Of a stretch of 64,000 nt of DNA, positions 46,638 through 56,010 are shown piece after piece; the stretch's first letter is position 1, and every line of letters begins with the position of its first letter. Both the position numbers and the translations under genes were made by a program. Location of the stretch: contig NZ_MRTQ01000001.1 in NCBI RefSeq assembly GCF_001956215.1, positions 124,001 through 188,000 of the forward strand, in the 5' to 3' direction. The notes beneath the pieces were generated by a model. It did no database searches. It worked only from the letters and a program-made list of their open reading frames with translations, and was not told the origin of the DNA. The stretch is from Paenibacillus sp. FSL R5-0490 (GTDB lineage: Bacteria > Bacillota > Bacilli > Bacillales > Cytobacillaceae).

Positions 46638-48305
46638 TTGAAAAAGAGACAGAATGAAAGCATCAAGCTGGCAGCACTCGGAGGAGTCGGAGAACTTGGG
46701 AAGAATATGTATTTGGCAGAGGTGGACGAGGATATATATGTCATCGATGCCGGATTAATGTTCCCTGAAAATGAAATGCTCGGAATTGATATCGTGATAC
46801 CAGATGTTACATATCTAGTTCAAAACAAGGAAAGAGTAAAAGGAATTTTTCTGACACATGGACACGAGGATCATATTGGTGGACTGTCTTATGTGCTTGC
46901 AAAGGTCAATGTACCTGTTTACGGAACAAAGCTGACTCTGGCGCTGGCCAAAGCCAAAATGAAGGAACAGGAATACAAAGGCAAAGCACAGTTTATTGAA
47001 ATCAATTCAGATACCAGGGTTGAATTTGATTCGGCAGATGTAACTTTTTTTAGAACCAGCCATAGCATTCCGGATAGTGTGGGTGTTGCCATACATACAT
47101 CAGAAGGTGCAATTGTGTATACCGGCGACTTTAAATTCGATCAGGCAGCGACTGACTTATACAAACCTGAAATCGGCAAAATGGCGCGCTTAGGGGAAGA
47201 AGGTGTTCTTTGCCTTCTATCTGACAGTACCGAAGCAGAAAAACCAGGCTACACCAGCTCAGAATCGAAGGTGGCCAGAGAGATGACAGCTGCATTCTAT
47301 GCTGCTAAGGGGAGAGTCATTGCGGCTTCCTTCGCATCTGACTTAATTCGAATACAGCATATTTTTGATGCAGCGATCGAAACAGGCAGGAAAGTGGCAG
47401 TAGTCGGCAAAAGTCTGCAGAGAATCTATGACATTGCTCTGCAGCTCGGATATTTGCAGGTAGGAGAAGATGTGATTATTCCTGTTGCTGAGATCGGCAA
47501 ATACAGTGATGACCAAATCGTTGTTCTTACCACGGGTACACAGGGAGAGCCGATCGAAGCCCTTCAAAAAATGGCGAAGCAGTCCCACAGACAGGTCAAT
47601 ATTAAACAGGGCGATACCGTTTTACTCGCTGCATCACCATTAAGAGGAACTGAGGTATTTATTTTCAAAACGATTGATATGCTGTTTAGAGCGGGGGCTG
47701 AGGTAATCCCAGGAAAGGGAACCTTTAATACCTCGAGCCATGGCAGCCAGGAAGAACTTAAATTTATGATTAATCTGATGAGTCCCAAATTCTTCATCCC
47801 TGTTCATGGGGAGTACCGAATGCTGAAAGCCCATGCAAAAGTTGCTTTGGAGTGCGGATTATCAAGCGGACAAATTTTTATCCCGGATAAAGGCGATGTA
47901 GCAGAAATCAAGGATGGCACAATCGTACCCGGAGGGAAAATTCCATCAGGTAATGTTCTGATTGACGGAATTGGTGTCGGCGATGTCGGGAATATTGTCT
48001 TAAGAGACCGGAGGCTGCTTTCTCAGGATGGTGTATTACTGGTAGTAGTTACTCTTAATAAAAAAGAAAAGAAAATCTCAGCTGGCCCTGAAATCATTAC
48101 AAGAGGATTTGTGTATGTCAGGGAATCAGAAAAGCTTCTTGAGGAAGCTGTAAAAATAGTAAGAGAAGCGGTAGAACAGAACCTTGCCAGAGAAGCATTT
48201 GACTGGTCAGGAATTAAGCAGGATATGCGTGACAGTCTGAATCAGTATCTTTATGAAAAAACAAAACGCAGACCAATGATCCTTCCAATTCTTATGGAGG
48301 GATAA
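46638..48305 (+). CDS. rnjB: Ribonuclease J2
   Basis: A 555-residue metallo-beta-lactamase/beta-CASP ribonuclease. By location (dapA-rnjB-tepA) it is RNase J2, the partner of RNase J1 in mRNA and rRNA processing. The zinc-binding motif HGHEDH is intact at residues 74-79; [12 protein letters not shown]-like [33 protein letters not shown], the beta-[13 protein letters not shown] and [11 protein letters not shown] follow. As I remember, B. subtilis J2 has a degenerate HGHDEN here and is weakly active, so this copy may be more catalytically competent. The start is TTG 46638 with GGGAGGA seven bases upstream. Confidence 0.92.
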   Translation: MKKRQNESIKLAALGGVGELGKNMYLAEVDEDIYVIDAGLMFPENEMLGIDIVIPDVTYLVQNKERVKGIFLTHGHEDHIGGLSYVLAKVNVPVYGTKLTLALAKAKMKEQEYKGKAQFIEINSDTRVEFDSADVTFFRTSHSIPDSVGVAIHTSEGAIVYTGDFKFDQAATDLYKPEIGKMARLGEEGVLCLLSDSTEAEKPGYTSSESKVAREMTAAFYAAKGRVIAASFASDLIRIQHIFDAAIETGRKVAVVGKSLQRIYDIALQLGYLQVGEDVIIPVAEIGKYSDDQIVVLTTGTQGEPIEALQKMAKQSHRQVNIKQGDTVLLAASPLRGTEVFIFKTIDMLFRAGAEVIPGKGTFNTSSHGSQEELKFMINLMSPKFFIPVHGEYRMLKAHAKVALECGLSSGQIFIPDKGDVAEIKDGTIVPGGKIPSGNVLIDGIGVGDVGNIVLRDRRLLSQDGVLLVVVTLNKKEKKISAGPEIITRGFVYVRESEKLLEEAVKIVREAVEQNLAREAFDWSGIKQDMRDSLNQYLYEKTKRRPMILPILMEG

Positions 48306-48311
48306 CAGTCA

Positions 48312-48348
48312 AAACACAGCCCGCATCGATTGCAGGGCTGTGTTTTTT
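48312..48348 (+). terminator. Terminator after rnjB
   Basis: AAACACAGCCC / GGGCTGTGTTT stem of eleven pairs with a twelve-base loop and a T-rich tail. Confidence 0.88.
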
Positions 48349-48432
48349 GCTTTTGACCTTCAGGCAATAATGCGCATGAAAAATGATCACGCGTTCATAC
48401 TAACAATATATTGCTTGAAGGGAGAAATAAGG

Positions 48433-49185
48433 ATGGAAAACGATTTGAAAAATACCCGCAATGAGGGCGGAGAAGGGCAAGAACAGCCGAAAGAAGATAA
48501 ACCTTCTGCCCTTATGGAAAAAATTCAGCAGCTTGGACAAACAAATGTGCCGCAGCTGTCTCAGGATTCCAAAATTCACTGCTTGACCATTGTCGGACAG
48601 GTGGAAGGGCATCTTCAGCTTCCGCCGCAAAATAAAACAACAAAATATGAGCATTTAATCCCTCAGATCGTTGCGATTGAGCAAAACCCAAAGATAGAAG
48701 GTCTTCTGGTTATCTTGAATACTGTTGGCGGCGATGTGGAGGCCGGGCTGGCAATATCAGAAATGCTTGCCTCATTGTCTAAGCCAACTGTCTCAATAGT
48801 ACTTGGAGGCGGCCATTCCATTGGTGTTCCTATTGCGGTATCATGCGATTATTCCTTTATTGCAGAGACGGCTACGATGACCATCCACCCTATCAGACTG
48901 ACCGGCCTGGTAATCGGTGTGCCGCAAACGTTTGAGTATATGGATAAAATGCAGGATCGGGTAATTAATTTTGTAACGAAGCATTCCAATATATCGGAAC
49001 AGAAATTTAAAGACCTAATGTTTGATAAAGGCAACCTGACCAGGGATATTGGGACGAATGTGGTCGGCAGGGATGCTGTTGAATATGGACTGATTGATGA
49101 AGTAGGCGGTGTCGGGCCTGCGCTCGCAAAGCTGAATGAGCTGATCGATATGAATAAACCAAAAGAAGAAGTGATGGTTCAATGA
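48433..49185 (+). CDS. tepA: Translocation-enhancing ClpP-like protein TepA
   Basis: A 250-residue member of the ClpP/crotonase fold with sporulation- and secretion-linked relatives; B. subtilis TepA (YmfB) is required for efficient processing in protein secretion. The first 40 residues are charged and probably disordered; the ClpP-like core follows with [20 protein letters not shown] and [17 protein letters not shown], in which HSIG holds the likely nucleophilic serine. No signal peptide, so cytoplasmic. The start ATG 48433 has GGGAG eight bases upstream; the open frame before it overlaps the rnjB terminator. Confidence 0.9.
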   Translation: MENDLKNTRNEGGEGQEQPKEDKPSALMEKIQQLGQTNVPQLSQDSKIHCLTIVGQVEGHLQLPPQNKTTKYEHLIPQIVAIEQNPKIEGLLVILNTVGGDVEAGLAISEMLASLSKPTVSIVLGGGHSIGVPIAVSCDYSFIAETATMTIHPIRLTGLVIGVPQTFEYMDKMQDRVINFVTKHSNISEQKFKDLMFDKGNLTRDIGTNVVGRDAVEYGLIDEVGGVGPALAKLNELIDMNKPKEEVMVQ

Positions 49186-49403
49186 TCCTTTATACAATGA
49201 TGCCACAAGAACTTATTTACCAAAATGAGCAGGACGATTTCAGCAAGCAGAAGATTGTCTCATATGAAGGAATCCCTCTCCTTGTTGAAATGAATGCGGG
49301 ACAGGAATGCCGCATTTTAAGGATCATGAGCAGCGATCCCACCCATTATATGGATGAAAGGTACACTCCCGGTTCCATGATCACTTTGACGCAGTTAAGC
49401 TGA
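49182..49403 (+). CDS. ylzJ: YlzJ-like small protein
   Basis: A 73-residue protein of the YlzJ family, conserved in Bacillaceae between tepA and spoIIIE. Visible elements are [18 protein letters not shown] at the start, a short beta-rich middle ([14 protein letters not shown]) and the C-terminal [16 protein letters not shown]. No membrane segment and no known function; I can add none. The ATGA overlap with tepA shows it is translated from the same mRNA. Confidence 0.88.
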   Translation: MILYTMMPQELIYQNEQDDFSKQKIVSYEGIPLLVEMNAGQECRILRIMSSDPTHYMDERYTPGSMITLTQLS

Positions 49404-49421
49404 TAAATCCTTTCAAAAAAC

Positions 49422-49450
49422 AACTTCATTTAGAATCATTATGATATAAT
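49422..49450 (+). promoter_or_regulatory. Candidate extended -10 promoter before spoIIIE
   Basis: TATAAT at 49445-49450 preceded by TGA (extended -10); the -35 position (AACTTC) is weak. Transcription would start near 49457, just before the hairpin at 49463, so the spoIIIE mRNA would carry that hairpin at its 5' end. Confidence 0.5.
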
Positions 49451-49462
49451 AAAAGTAACTTT

Positions 49463-49494
49463 AGAAGCAGCCAAAAAATGGCTGCTTCTTCTTT
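49463..49494 (+). terminator. Hairpin between ylzJ and spoIIIE
   Basis: AGAAGCAGCC / GGCTGCTTCT perfect ten-pair stem with an AAAAAAT loop, followed by TCTTTC rather than a clean T run. It may terminate the tepA-ylzJ transcript or act as a 5' stabiliser of the spoIIIE transcript. Confidence 0.6.
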
Positions 49495-49567
49495 CATAAC
49501 AGACATGATGTATTACATAATGGAATTTAGATGATGCTGTTAATAAGAATAATGATAAGGTGATAAT

Positions 49568-51907
49568 ATGGCCAAAAAAAAGAAAAGAAAGTCTAAAAAG
49601 AACGAAACATTGAAACGGACGATGAAATTTGAACTGATTGCCCTGATTCTGCTGGCACTTGCGGTAATATCAATTGCCAGGCTCGGGGCGGTCGGGAATG
49701 CAACGGTGCTTTTTTTCCGTTTCTTTATGGGAGAATGGTACATGCTCAGCCTGATTGGACTCGTAATTTTTTCAGGTTATCTGATGTGGAAGAGGGCACT
49801 TCCCTATCTATTCCACACAAAATTAATTGGTATTTACCTCATCATAAGCTCCCTTCTGCTGTTGAGCCATGTAACATTATTTCAGCTTCTCTCAAATGGA
49901 GGGAAGTTTGATGACCCGAGTGTAATAGCCAATACGTGGGAACTTTTCCGGATGGAAGTCCGGGGAGAAACAAGCACAACCGATTTAGGCGGCGGAATGC
50001 TTGGGGCTATTTTTTTCGCCCTCTTTTATTATCTTTTTGATGAAGCAGGATCAAAAATTGTAGCCTTTTTATTAATTATTATCGGTTTTGTTCTTATGAC
50101 AGGAAAAACGTTCGGAGATGCTGCAGGGAAAATGATGGCCGCAATTCTTAATTTCTGTAAGAAACAATGGACTGCTTTTAAAGATGATATGAAAGAATGG
50201 AAACAAAAAGGCATAGAAAGACGAGAAGAAAGGCAATCAAGAAGAGAAGAAGAACAGCGCGCTCTTCAGCAGGAAGAAGAACCTGAAACGGTGATAACGA
50301 TCAATAATTCTGCTGAACAGGTATCTGAACCAACTCCAGAACCAATTATATCAAGCTTTGCCGAGAGAGCTTATCAGGAGGATTCCCGGGAAGCTGCTTC
50401 TGATCAGTCCCAGGAAGCGGCAGTCACAGAGCCGGAGGATGAAAATGCGCCGCCTATCACGTTTACAGAAGTGGAAAACAAAGACTACGAGCTGCCTCCT
50501 ATCAGACTTTTAAAACTGCCAAGGCAAACTGATCAAAGCGGTGAATATGAGCTAATCCACGCGAATGCTGCTAAGCTCGAAAGAACATTTCAGAGTTTTG
50601 GAGTAAAAGCAAGGGTGACACAGGTTCATTTAGGTCCGGCTGTTACCAAGTATGAGGTGCATCCTGATGTTGGGGTAAAGGTAAGCAAAATCGTTAGTCT
50701 GAATGATGATTTGGCACTGGCACTGGCAGCGAAGGATATCCGAATCGAAGCACCTATCCCGGGTAAATCGGCTATTGGAATAGAAGTCCCTAACTCTGAA
50801 GTGGCGATGGTTTCTCTAAGGGAGGTAATTGAATCCAAACAAAATGACAAGCCGGACTCCAAGCTGATGATCGGGCTCGGCCGTGATATAACCGGAGAAG
50901 CTGTCCTCGCAGAACTCAACAAAATGCCCCATCTTCTAGTTGCCGGAGCGACAGGAAGCGGGAAGAGTGTTTGTATTAACGGAATCATTACCAGCATTTT
51001 GATGAGGGCAAAACCACATGAAGTAAAATTAATGATGATTGACCCTAAAATGGTGGAATTGAATGTTTACAATGGGGTGCCTCATTTACTGGCGCCGGTT
51101 GTGACAAATCCGAAGAAAGCTTCTCAGGCGCTGCAGAAAGTTGTCAGTGAGATGGAAAGGCGCTATGAGCTGTTCTCACATACTGGCACAAGGAATATCG
51201 AAGGCTACAATGAGTATGTAAAAAGGCATAATGCCGAAGAGGAAGCACAGCAGCCCCTCCTGCCGTATATTGTTGTTATAGTGGACGAGCTAGCAGACTT
51301 AATGATGGTGGCATCCTCCGATGTCGAAGACGCAATCACTCGCCTTGCTCAAATGGCACGGGCAGCAGGCATCCATTTAATCATTGCAACTCAGCGTCCT
51401 TCAGTGGATGTTATCACAGGTGTAATTAAAGCAAATATACCTTCAAGAATTGCGTTTGCTGTTTCATCAATGACAGATTCAAGGACCATCCTGGATATGG
51501 GCGGAGCGGAAAAACTACTGGGAAGAGGGGATATGCTTTTCCTTCCTGTGGGTGCATCAAAACCAGTCCGTGTACAGGGAGCCTTTCTGTCAGATGAAGA
51601 AGTTGAAGAGATAGTGGATTTCGTCATCGGCCAGCAGAAGGCTCAATATCAGGAAGAAATGATTCCAGATGATATCCCGGAAGCTGCAGGAGAAGTGGAT
51701 GATGATCTTTATGAAGAAGCTGTTGAATTGATATTGGAAATGCAGACTGCTTCTGTATCCATGCTTCAGAGAAGATTCAGGATTGGCTATACCAGAGCTG
51801 CAAGACTGATCGATGAAATGGAAGCAAGGGGGATTGTCGGTCCATATGAAGGCAGCAAGCCAAGATCTGTGCTCCAGGGCAAGCCTTCGGAGGAAGCAAG
51901 CTCTTAA
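49568..51907 (+). CDS. spoIIIE: DNA translocase SpoIIIE/FtsK
   Basis: A 779-residue septal DNA pump that moves the chromosome into the forespore and clears trapped DNA at division. Four N-terminal membrane helices occupy residues about 20-170; a Glu/Arg/Gln-rich linker follows (about 205-330); the motor has the alpha domain (330-410) and a RecA-like beta domain with Walker A GATGSGKS at 460-467 and Walker [12 protein letters not shown]; the C-terminal gamma winged helix (about 710-770, [21 protein letters not shown]) reads KOPS/SRS-type sequences. Synteny with tepA/ylzJ and ymfC indicates SpoIIIE, rather than the second homologue SftA. Confidence 0.96.
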   Translation: MAKKKKRKSKKNETLKRTMKFELIALILLALAVISIARLGAVGNATVLFFRFFMGEWYMLSLIGLVIFSGYLMWKRALPYLFHTKLIGIYLIISSLLLLSHVTLFQLLSNGGKFDDPSVIANTWELFRMEVRGETSTTDLGGGMLGAIFFALFYYLFDEAGSKIVAFLLIIIGFVLMTGKTFGDAAGKMMAAILNFCKKQWTAFKDDMKEWKQKGIERREERQSRREEEQRALQQEEEPETVITINNSAEQVSEPTPEPIISSFAERAYQEDSREAASDQSQEAAVTEPEDENAPPITFTEVENKDYELPPIRLLKLPRQTDQSGEYELIHANAAKLERTFQSFGVKARVTQVHLGPAVTKYEVHPDVGVKVSKIVSLNDDLALALAAKDIRIEAPIPGKSAIGIEVPNSEVAMVSLREVIESKQNDKPDSKLMIGLGRDITGEAVLAELNKMPHLLVAGATGSGKSVCINGIITSILMRAKPHEVKLMMIDPKMVELNVYNGVPHLLAPVVTNPKKASQALQKVVSEMERRYELFSHTGTRNIEGYNEYVKRHNAEEEAQQPLLPYIVVIVDELADLMMVASSDVEDAITRLAQMARAAGIHLIIATQRPSVDVITGVIKANIPSRIAFAVSSMTDSRTILDMGGAEKLLGRGDMLFLPVGASKPVRVQGAFLSDEEVEEIVDFVIGQQKAQYQEEMIPDDIPEAAGEVDDDLYEEAVELILEMQTASVSMLQRRFRIGYTRAARLIDEMEARGIVGPYEGSKPRSVLQGKPSEEASS

Positions 51908-51930
51908 AATTAATAAGCATGACATATTTA

Positions 51931-51962
51931 AAAATGGCCAGTCTGCGGACGGCCATTTTTTT
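51931..51962 (+). terminator. Terminator after spoIIIE
   Basis: AAAATGGCC-A-GTC / GAC-GGCCATTTT: twelve pairs with one bulged A and a TGCG loop, running into TTTTTTT. It opens a 427-base gap (51908-52334). Confidence 0.88.
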
Positions 51963-52031
51963 CATGTATCAGGAAGATATATGCCTAAAAATAAGGGCAA
52001 TAAAAAAATACAGTTTAATATGCCATACTGT

Positions 52032-52045
52032 TAAAAGCGCTTACA
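52032..52045 (+). promoter_or_regulatory. Candidate cre (CcpA) site upstream of nupR
   Basis: TAAAAGCGCTTACA matches the catabolite-responsive element TGAAANCGNTTNCA at all specified positions but the second. It lies about 200 bases upstream of the nupR promoter candidate, far for direct repression. The stretch 52046-52233 holds no convincing gene. Confidence 0.4.
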
Positions 52046-52233
52046 TAAAATGAAAGAGGTATGGTACTTTCAACTCATTACAAAATAGGTTTTCTAACTG
52101 GTGCATTTTTGGCAGAAACATTAAATGTAATCGTTTTCAAAGAAGTATTATACCAGAAAAAAAGAATTGGTACAGAGGGATTCACAAACATTTTTTTCTT
52201 TTCACCTTTTTTCGACAAATTGATAAATTTCTA

Positions 52234-52262
52234 TTTCTTTATTGGGTAAAAAGTGTTATAGT
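52234..52262 (+). promoter_or_regulatory. Candidate extended -10 promoter of nupR
   Basis: TATAGT at 52257-52262 with TGT directly before it (extended -10); the -35 position (TTTCTT) is weak. Transcription would begin near 52269, about 20 bases before the palindrome at 52288. Confidence 0.45.
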
Positions 52263-52287
52263 ATTTTCGATTAGTAGGAATGATTGA

Positions 52288-52305
52288 ACATCAGAGGTCT
52301 GATGT
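52288..52305. promoter_or_regulatory. Palindromic candidate operator in the nupR leader
   Basis: ACATCAGA-GG-TCTGATGT, a perfect 8-2-8 inverted repeat 29 bases before the nupR start codon and just downstream of the predicted transcription start. Size and placement suit an autoregulatory site for the dimeric GntR-type protein encoded next; an mRNA hairpin is the alternative. Confidence 0.45.
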
Positions 52306-52334
52306 CTTGAGAACTGAAGTTGGAGGAACCCTGC

Positions 52335-53060
52335 ATGTCTATTAAGTCAGATAACCGGCATTTATATTTGCAAGTCATCGATCGATTAAAACAAGACATT
52401 GAAGATGGAGTGTATAAAGAAAAAGAAAAGCTTCCGTCCGAATTTGATCTTGCTAAACAGCTTGGTGTCAGCAGAGCCACACTGCGGGAGGCGCTGCGCA
52501 TTCTTGAAGAAGAAAACGTCATAATCCGCCGTCACGGTGTAGGCACCTTTGTCAATGCAAAGCCGCTATTTACATCCGGCATCGAACAGCTTAATAGTGT
52601 CACAAACATGATTTTGCAGGCAGGGATGAAACCGGGAACCGTTTTCTTGAGTTCTGTAACACTGGGACCCACTGAAGATGATATCCGCAGGTTCTCATGT
52701 GCTTTAGACCAGGAAATTGCCGTGATTGAGCGGGTTAGAACAGCAAACGGTGAACCGGTCGTTTATTGTGTGGATAAAGTTCCTGAGAATATTCTTCCAG
52801 ACACGTTTTCCCACGAACAGGAGTCGATTCTTAAATTGCTTGAAGAAGAGGCAAACCGGAAAATCACTTATGCTGTTGCCCAAATAGAGCCTATAGGCTA
52901 TCACGAAAAAATTTCCCCAATTCTGGAATGTGACCCGGAAACTGCACTGCTTGTATTAAAACAGATGCATTTCGATGAAGCGGATACTCCGATTCTTTAT
53001 TCGGTCAATTATTTCAGAGCTGATAAGTTCAGTTTCCATGTCCTCAGAAAGAGAATCTAG
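52335..53060 (+). CDS. nupR: GntR/HutC-family transcription regulator (YmfC/NupR)
   Basis: A 241-residue repressor with an N-terminal winged helix-turn-helix (about 8-75: [27 protein letters not shown]) and a C-terminal UTRA effector domain (about 90-235). It is orthologous by sequence and by location after spoIIIE to B. subtilis YmfC, which from memory was named NupR as the repressor of the guanosine transporter genes nupNOPQ. Here those genes follow immediately, which agrees with that role. ATG 52335 has GGAGG eight bases upstream. No terminator separates it from nupN, so the two may share a transcript. Confidence 0.85.
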   Translation: MSIKSDNRHLYLQVIDRLKQDIEDGVYKEKEKLPSEFDLAKQLGVSRATLREALRILEEENVIIRRHGVGTFVNAKPLFTSGIEQLNSVTNMILQAGMKPGTVFLSSVTLGPTEDDIRRFSCALDQEIAVIERVRTANGEPVVYCVDKVPENILPDTFSHEQESILKLLEEEANRKITYAVAQIEPIGYHEKISPILECDPETALLVLKQMHFDEADTPILYSVNYFRADKFSFHVLRKRI

Positions 53061-53131
53061 CTTTTTGGGATGCACGAAAACACATCATTCATTCCGCTAA
53101 TGCAAAAACAATTTCTTAGGGGGTACCAACC

Positions 53132-54238
53132 TTGAAAAAGCGTAAATTTGGATTGGCGCTATCTTTAGTTCTTGCTGCTGGAACAATTCTGGGTGCTTGC
53201 GGTAAAAGTGAAGAAAAAGGCGGAGAAACAGCTGGCGGAGACGATAAAGAAAAAGCATTCTCTGTAGCGATGGTAACAGATGTCGGCGGTGTAGATGATA
53301 AATCATTTAACCAATCTGCTTGGGAAGGTTTAAAAGCATTTGGTGACGAAAATGGACTTGAAAAAGGAAAAGGCGGATTTGACTATCTTCAATCACAGTC
53401 AGATGCTGACTATTCTACAAACCTTAATACATTAGCTCGTCAGGACTTTGATCTTGTTTTTGGAATCGGTTTCTTAATGGAAGGTGCAATCAATGAGATT
53501 GCTCAGCAGCAAAAAGATTCTCATTTCGGTATCGTTGACGCTGTCGTAGATCAGCCGAACGTAGCAAGCATCATGTTCAAAGAGCAGGAAGCTGCATTCC
53601 TTGCAGGTGTTGCTGCAGCAAATGCAACTAAAGAAAACAAAATTGGTTTCATCGGCGGTATGGAAATTCCGGTTATTGAGCGTTTTGAATCTGGATTCCT
53701 TGCTGGTGTTCAAGCGGTAAACCCTGATATTAAAGTAGAAGTTCAATATGCTGGAGCATTTGATAAAGCTGAATTGGGTCAGACAATTGCTTCTAAAATG
53801 TACTCTTCTGGCGTAGATGTAATCTTCCACGCTGCTGGCGGAACTGGAAACGGCCTTTTCAAAGAAGCTCGTGACCTTAAAAAGAAAGACCCGGCAAGAG
53901 AACTTTGGGCAATCGGTGTTGACTCAGATCAGACAGCTGAAGGTGTAGTAGAAATCGATGGCAAAGAGCACAATGTAATCCTTACATCTGCCCTTAAGCG
54001 TGTAGACAATGCTGTTAAGGACCTTTCTACAAAGGCAAAAGACGGCAGCTTCCCTGGTGGAGAAACTACTACTTACGGATTGGCTGAAGACGGTGTAGGC
54101 CTTGCTCCTATCAACCCGGAAGTATCTGCAAAAGCAGAAATCGAAGGTGCAGTTAAAGAATGGCAGGAAAAGATCAAGAATGGTGATCTGACTGTTCCAT
54201 CTTCAAAAGATGAACTGGCTTCTTTCTCAGCAGAATAA
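53132..54238 (+). CDS. nupN: Nucleoside-binding lipoprotein (BMP family)
   Basis: A 368-residue substrate-binding lipoprotein of the Bmp/Med family for a nucleoside ABC transporter. The signal peptide (about 1-22) ends in the lipobox LGAC, placing it on the outer face of the membrane. After a Gly/Glu-rich spacer comes the binding fold with [19 protein letters not shown] and [18 protein letters not shown]. Start is TTG 53132 behind TTAGGGGG. Codon use is biased to preferred codons, so the product is probably abundant. Two terminator-like hairpins separate it from the ABC genes, as is common when the binding protein is made in excess. Confidence 0.92.
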   Translation: MKKRKFGLALSLVLAAGTILGACGKSEEKGGETAGGDDKEKAFSVAMVTDVGGVDDKSFNQSAWEGLKAFGDENGLEKGKGGFDYLQSQSDADYSTNLNTLARQDFDLVFGIGFLMEGAINEIAQQQKDSHFGIVDAVVDQPNVASIMFKEQEAAFLAGVAAANATKENKIGFIGGMEIPVIERFESGFLAGVQAVNPDIKVEVQYAGAFDKAELGQTIASKMYSSGVDVIFHAAGGTGNGLFKEARDLKKKDPARELWAIGVDSDQTAEGVVEIDGKEHNVILTSALKRVDNAVKDLSTKAKDGSFPGGETTTYGLAEDGVGLAPINPEVSAKAEIEGAVKEWQEKIKNGDLTVPSSKDELASFSAE

Positions 54239-54246
54239 TTAAGTTT

Positions 54247-54288
54247 AAGGAATAAGCAGGTTGTACTGCGGCCTCTTATTCCTTTTTT
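54247..54288 (+). terminator. Terminator after nupN
   Basis: AAGGAATAAG-C-AGG / CCT-CTTATTCCTT: thirteen pairs with one bulged C, followed by TTTTTT. Probably partial, lowering expression of nupOPQ relative to nupN. Confidence 0.82.
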
Positions 54289-54314
54289 AAAGAAATTAAA
54301 AGTTTAAATGAAGG

Positions 54315-54330
54315 ACAGAATAAATTCTGT
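54315..54330. promoter_or_regulatory. Palindrome between nupN and nupO
   Basis: ACAGAAT-AA-ATTCTGT, a perfect 7-2-7 inverted repeat lying between the two terminator-like hairpins. Possible regulator site or part of an internal promoter; the half-site differs from the palindrome before nupR, so a shared regulator is not indicated. Confidence 0.3.
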
Positions 54331-54381
54331 ATTTCACTTAGATTTTTAATGCACTAATTATTTTTTCATATTATTGAGGAG

Positions 54382-54404
54382 CTTGGCTTTTAGGCCAGGT
54401 TTTT
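54382..54404 (+). terminator. Second terminator-like hairpin before nupO
   Basis: CTTGGC / GCCAGG six-pair stem (one G-T wobble), TTTTAG loop, followed by TTTTT. Weak but correctly built; a possible attenuator in front of nupO. Confidence 0.55.
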
Positions 54405-54474
54405 CTAAGGAATCCCAAGGTCTGACCTCTTACTACTAATGATTTCCTTATATTTTGAGCAAGGAGTGAAACAA

Positions 54475-56010
54475 ATGGATTATGTTATTGAAATGCTCAA
54501 CATTCGCAAGGAGTTTCCTGGTATCGTTGCAAATGATAATATTACGCTTCAGCTGAAACCAGGTGAAATTCATGCGCTGCTTGGCGAAAATGGTGCAGGC
54601 AAGTCAACGTTGATGAACGTCCTTTTTGGCCTTTATCAGCCTGAAAAGGGTGAAATTAAAGTTAAAGGAAAACCGGTGCGCATCACCGATCCTAATATAG
54701 CAAATGACTTGGGCATCGGAATGGTCCACCAGCATTTCATGCTTGTTGACCGTTTCACTGTCACTGAAAATATTATTCTGGGAAAAGAAACAACCAAAGG
54801 CGGAAAAATAGATATTAAAAAGGCTGAGAAGGAAGTCAGGGAGATTTCTGAGCGATATGGCCTTGCGGTTGATCCTCAGGCGAAAATATCCGATATTTCA
54901 GTTGGAATGCAGCAGCGGGTGGAGATCTTAAAGACTCTTTATCGGGGTGCTGAAATCCTTATTTTCGATGAGCCTACTGCTGTTCTGACTCCACAGGAAA
55001 TTAAAGAGTTAATTCAGATTATGAAAACTTTAATTCAAGAAGGCAAATCTATTATTCTTATCACCCACAAGCTGAAGGAAATCATGGAAGTGTGTGATCG
55101 GGTAACGGTCATCCGCAAAGGAGTTGGAATCGGTACTGTTAATGTCACTGAAACGAACCCTAATGAACTTGCCAGCTTAATGGTGGGAAGGGAAGTCACT
55201 TTTAAAACGGATAAAACAGACTCGAAGCCGCAGGAGCAGGTGCTTGAGATTCATGATTTAAATGTGAAAGATTCACGGGGGCTTGGTGTTGTTAATAACC
55301 TTAACCTCAATGTACGGGCAGGTGAAATTGTCGGTATTGCCGGTGTAGACGGGAATGGACAGTCAGAGTTAATTGAAGCGATCACTGGCTTGAGGAAATC
55401 TGAAAGCGGTTCAATTAAATTGAATGGCAAAGAAATTGTGAATATGTCTCCTCGTAAAGTTACGGAGACTGGTGTAGGGCACATCCCTCAGGACCGTCAT
55501 AAGCATGGACTTGTCCTCGATTTTCCAATCGGAGAAAATATGGTTCTGCAAACCTATTACAAAGCTCCATTTTCTCAAAAAGGTGTTCTGAATTTTAAAC
55601 AAATCTACAGCAAAGCAACAAAGCTGATTAAAGAATTCGACGTCAGAACACCAAGTGAATATACACTTGCAAGGGCACTTTCAGGCGGTAACCAGCAGAA
55701 AGCCATAATCGGACGTGAAATTGACCGCAATCCGGATCTCCTGATCGCTGCTCAGCCGACACGGGGCCTGGATGTTGGAGCAATTGAATACATTCACAAA
55801 CGTCTGATTGAACAGCGTGACCAGGGGAAAGCAGTGCTGCTTATTTCATTCGAATTGGATGAAATAATGAATGTCAGCGACCGGATCGCTGTTATTTATG
55901 AGGGTGAAATTGTAGCAGTAGTTGACCCGAAACAAACTACTGAACAAGAATTAGGTTTATTGATGGCCGGTTCTAAACGGAAGGAAGCGGGTGGCGAAAA
56001 CCATGTCTAA
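54475..56010 (+). CDS. nupO: Nucleoside ABC transporter ATP-binding protein
   Basis: A 511-residue protein with two fused ABC ATPase domains, as in sugar/nucleoside importers of the BmpA system. Domain 1 has Walker A GENGAGKST near residue 39, signature SVGMQQRVEI and Walker B ILIFDEPTAVLT; domain 2 has a less canonical GVDGNGQSEL, signature LSGGNQQKAI and LLIAAQPTRGLD, so the second site is degenerate, as usual in this class. ATG 54475 has AAGGAGTGA upstream. The gene overlaps nupP. Confidence 0.95.
   Translation: MDYVIEMLNIRKEFPGIVANDNITLQLKPGEIHALLGENGAGKSTLMNVLFGLYQPEKGEIKVKGKPVRITDPNIANDLGIGMVHQHFMLVDRFTVTENIILGKETTKGGKIDIKKAEKEVREISERYGLAVDPQAKISDISVGMQQRVEILKTLYRGAEILIFDEPTAVLTPQEIKELIQIMKTLIQEGKSIILITHKLKEIMEVCDRVTVIRKGVGIGTVNVTETNPNELASLMVGREVTFKTDKTDSKPQEQVLEIHDLNVKDSRGLGVVNNLNLNVRAGEIVGIAGVDGNGQSELIEAITGLRKSESGSIKLNGKEIVNMSPRKVTETGVGHIPQDRHKHGLVLDFPIGENMVLQTYYKAPFSQKGVLNFKQIYSKATKLIKEFDVRTPSEYTLARALSGGNQQKAIIGREIDRNPDLLIAAQPTRGLDVGAIEYIHKRLIEQRDQGKAVLLISFELDEIMNVSDRIAVIYEGEIVAVVDPKQTTEQELGLLMAGSKRKEAGGENHV

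Noticed and set aside
52061-52249. 62-codon open frame between spoIIIE and nupR
   Set aside because: AAAGAGGT directly abuts the ATG without spacing, the composition is very AT-driven (many F, I, K), and I recognise nothing in it. The stretch is mentioned only as a finding.
52265-52280. CodY-box-like ATTTTCGATTAGT near nupR
   Set aside because: Only the left half resembles AATTTTCWGAAAATT; too many mismatches to claim a CodY site.
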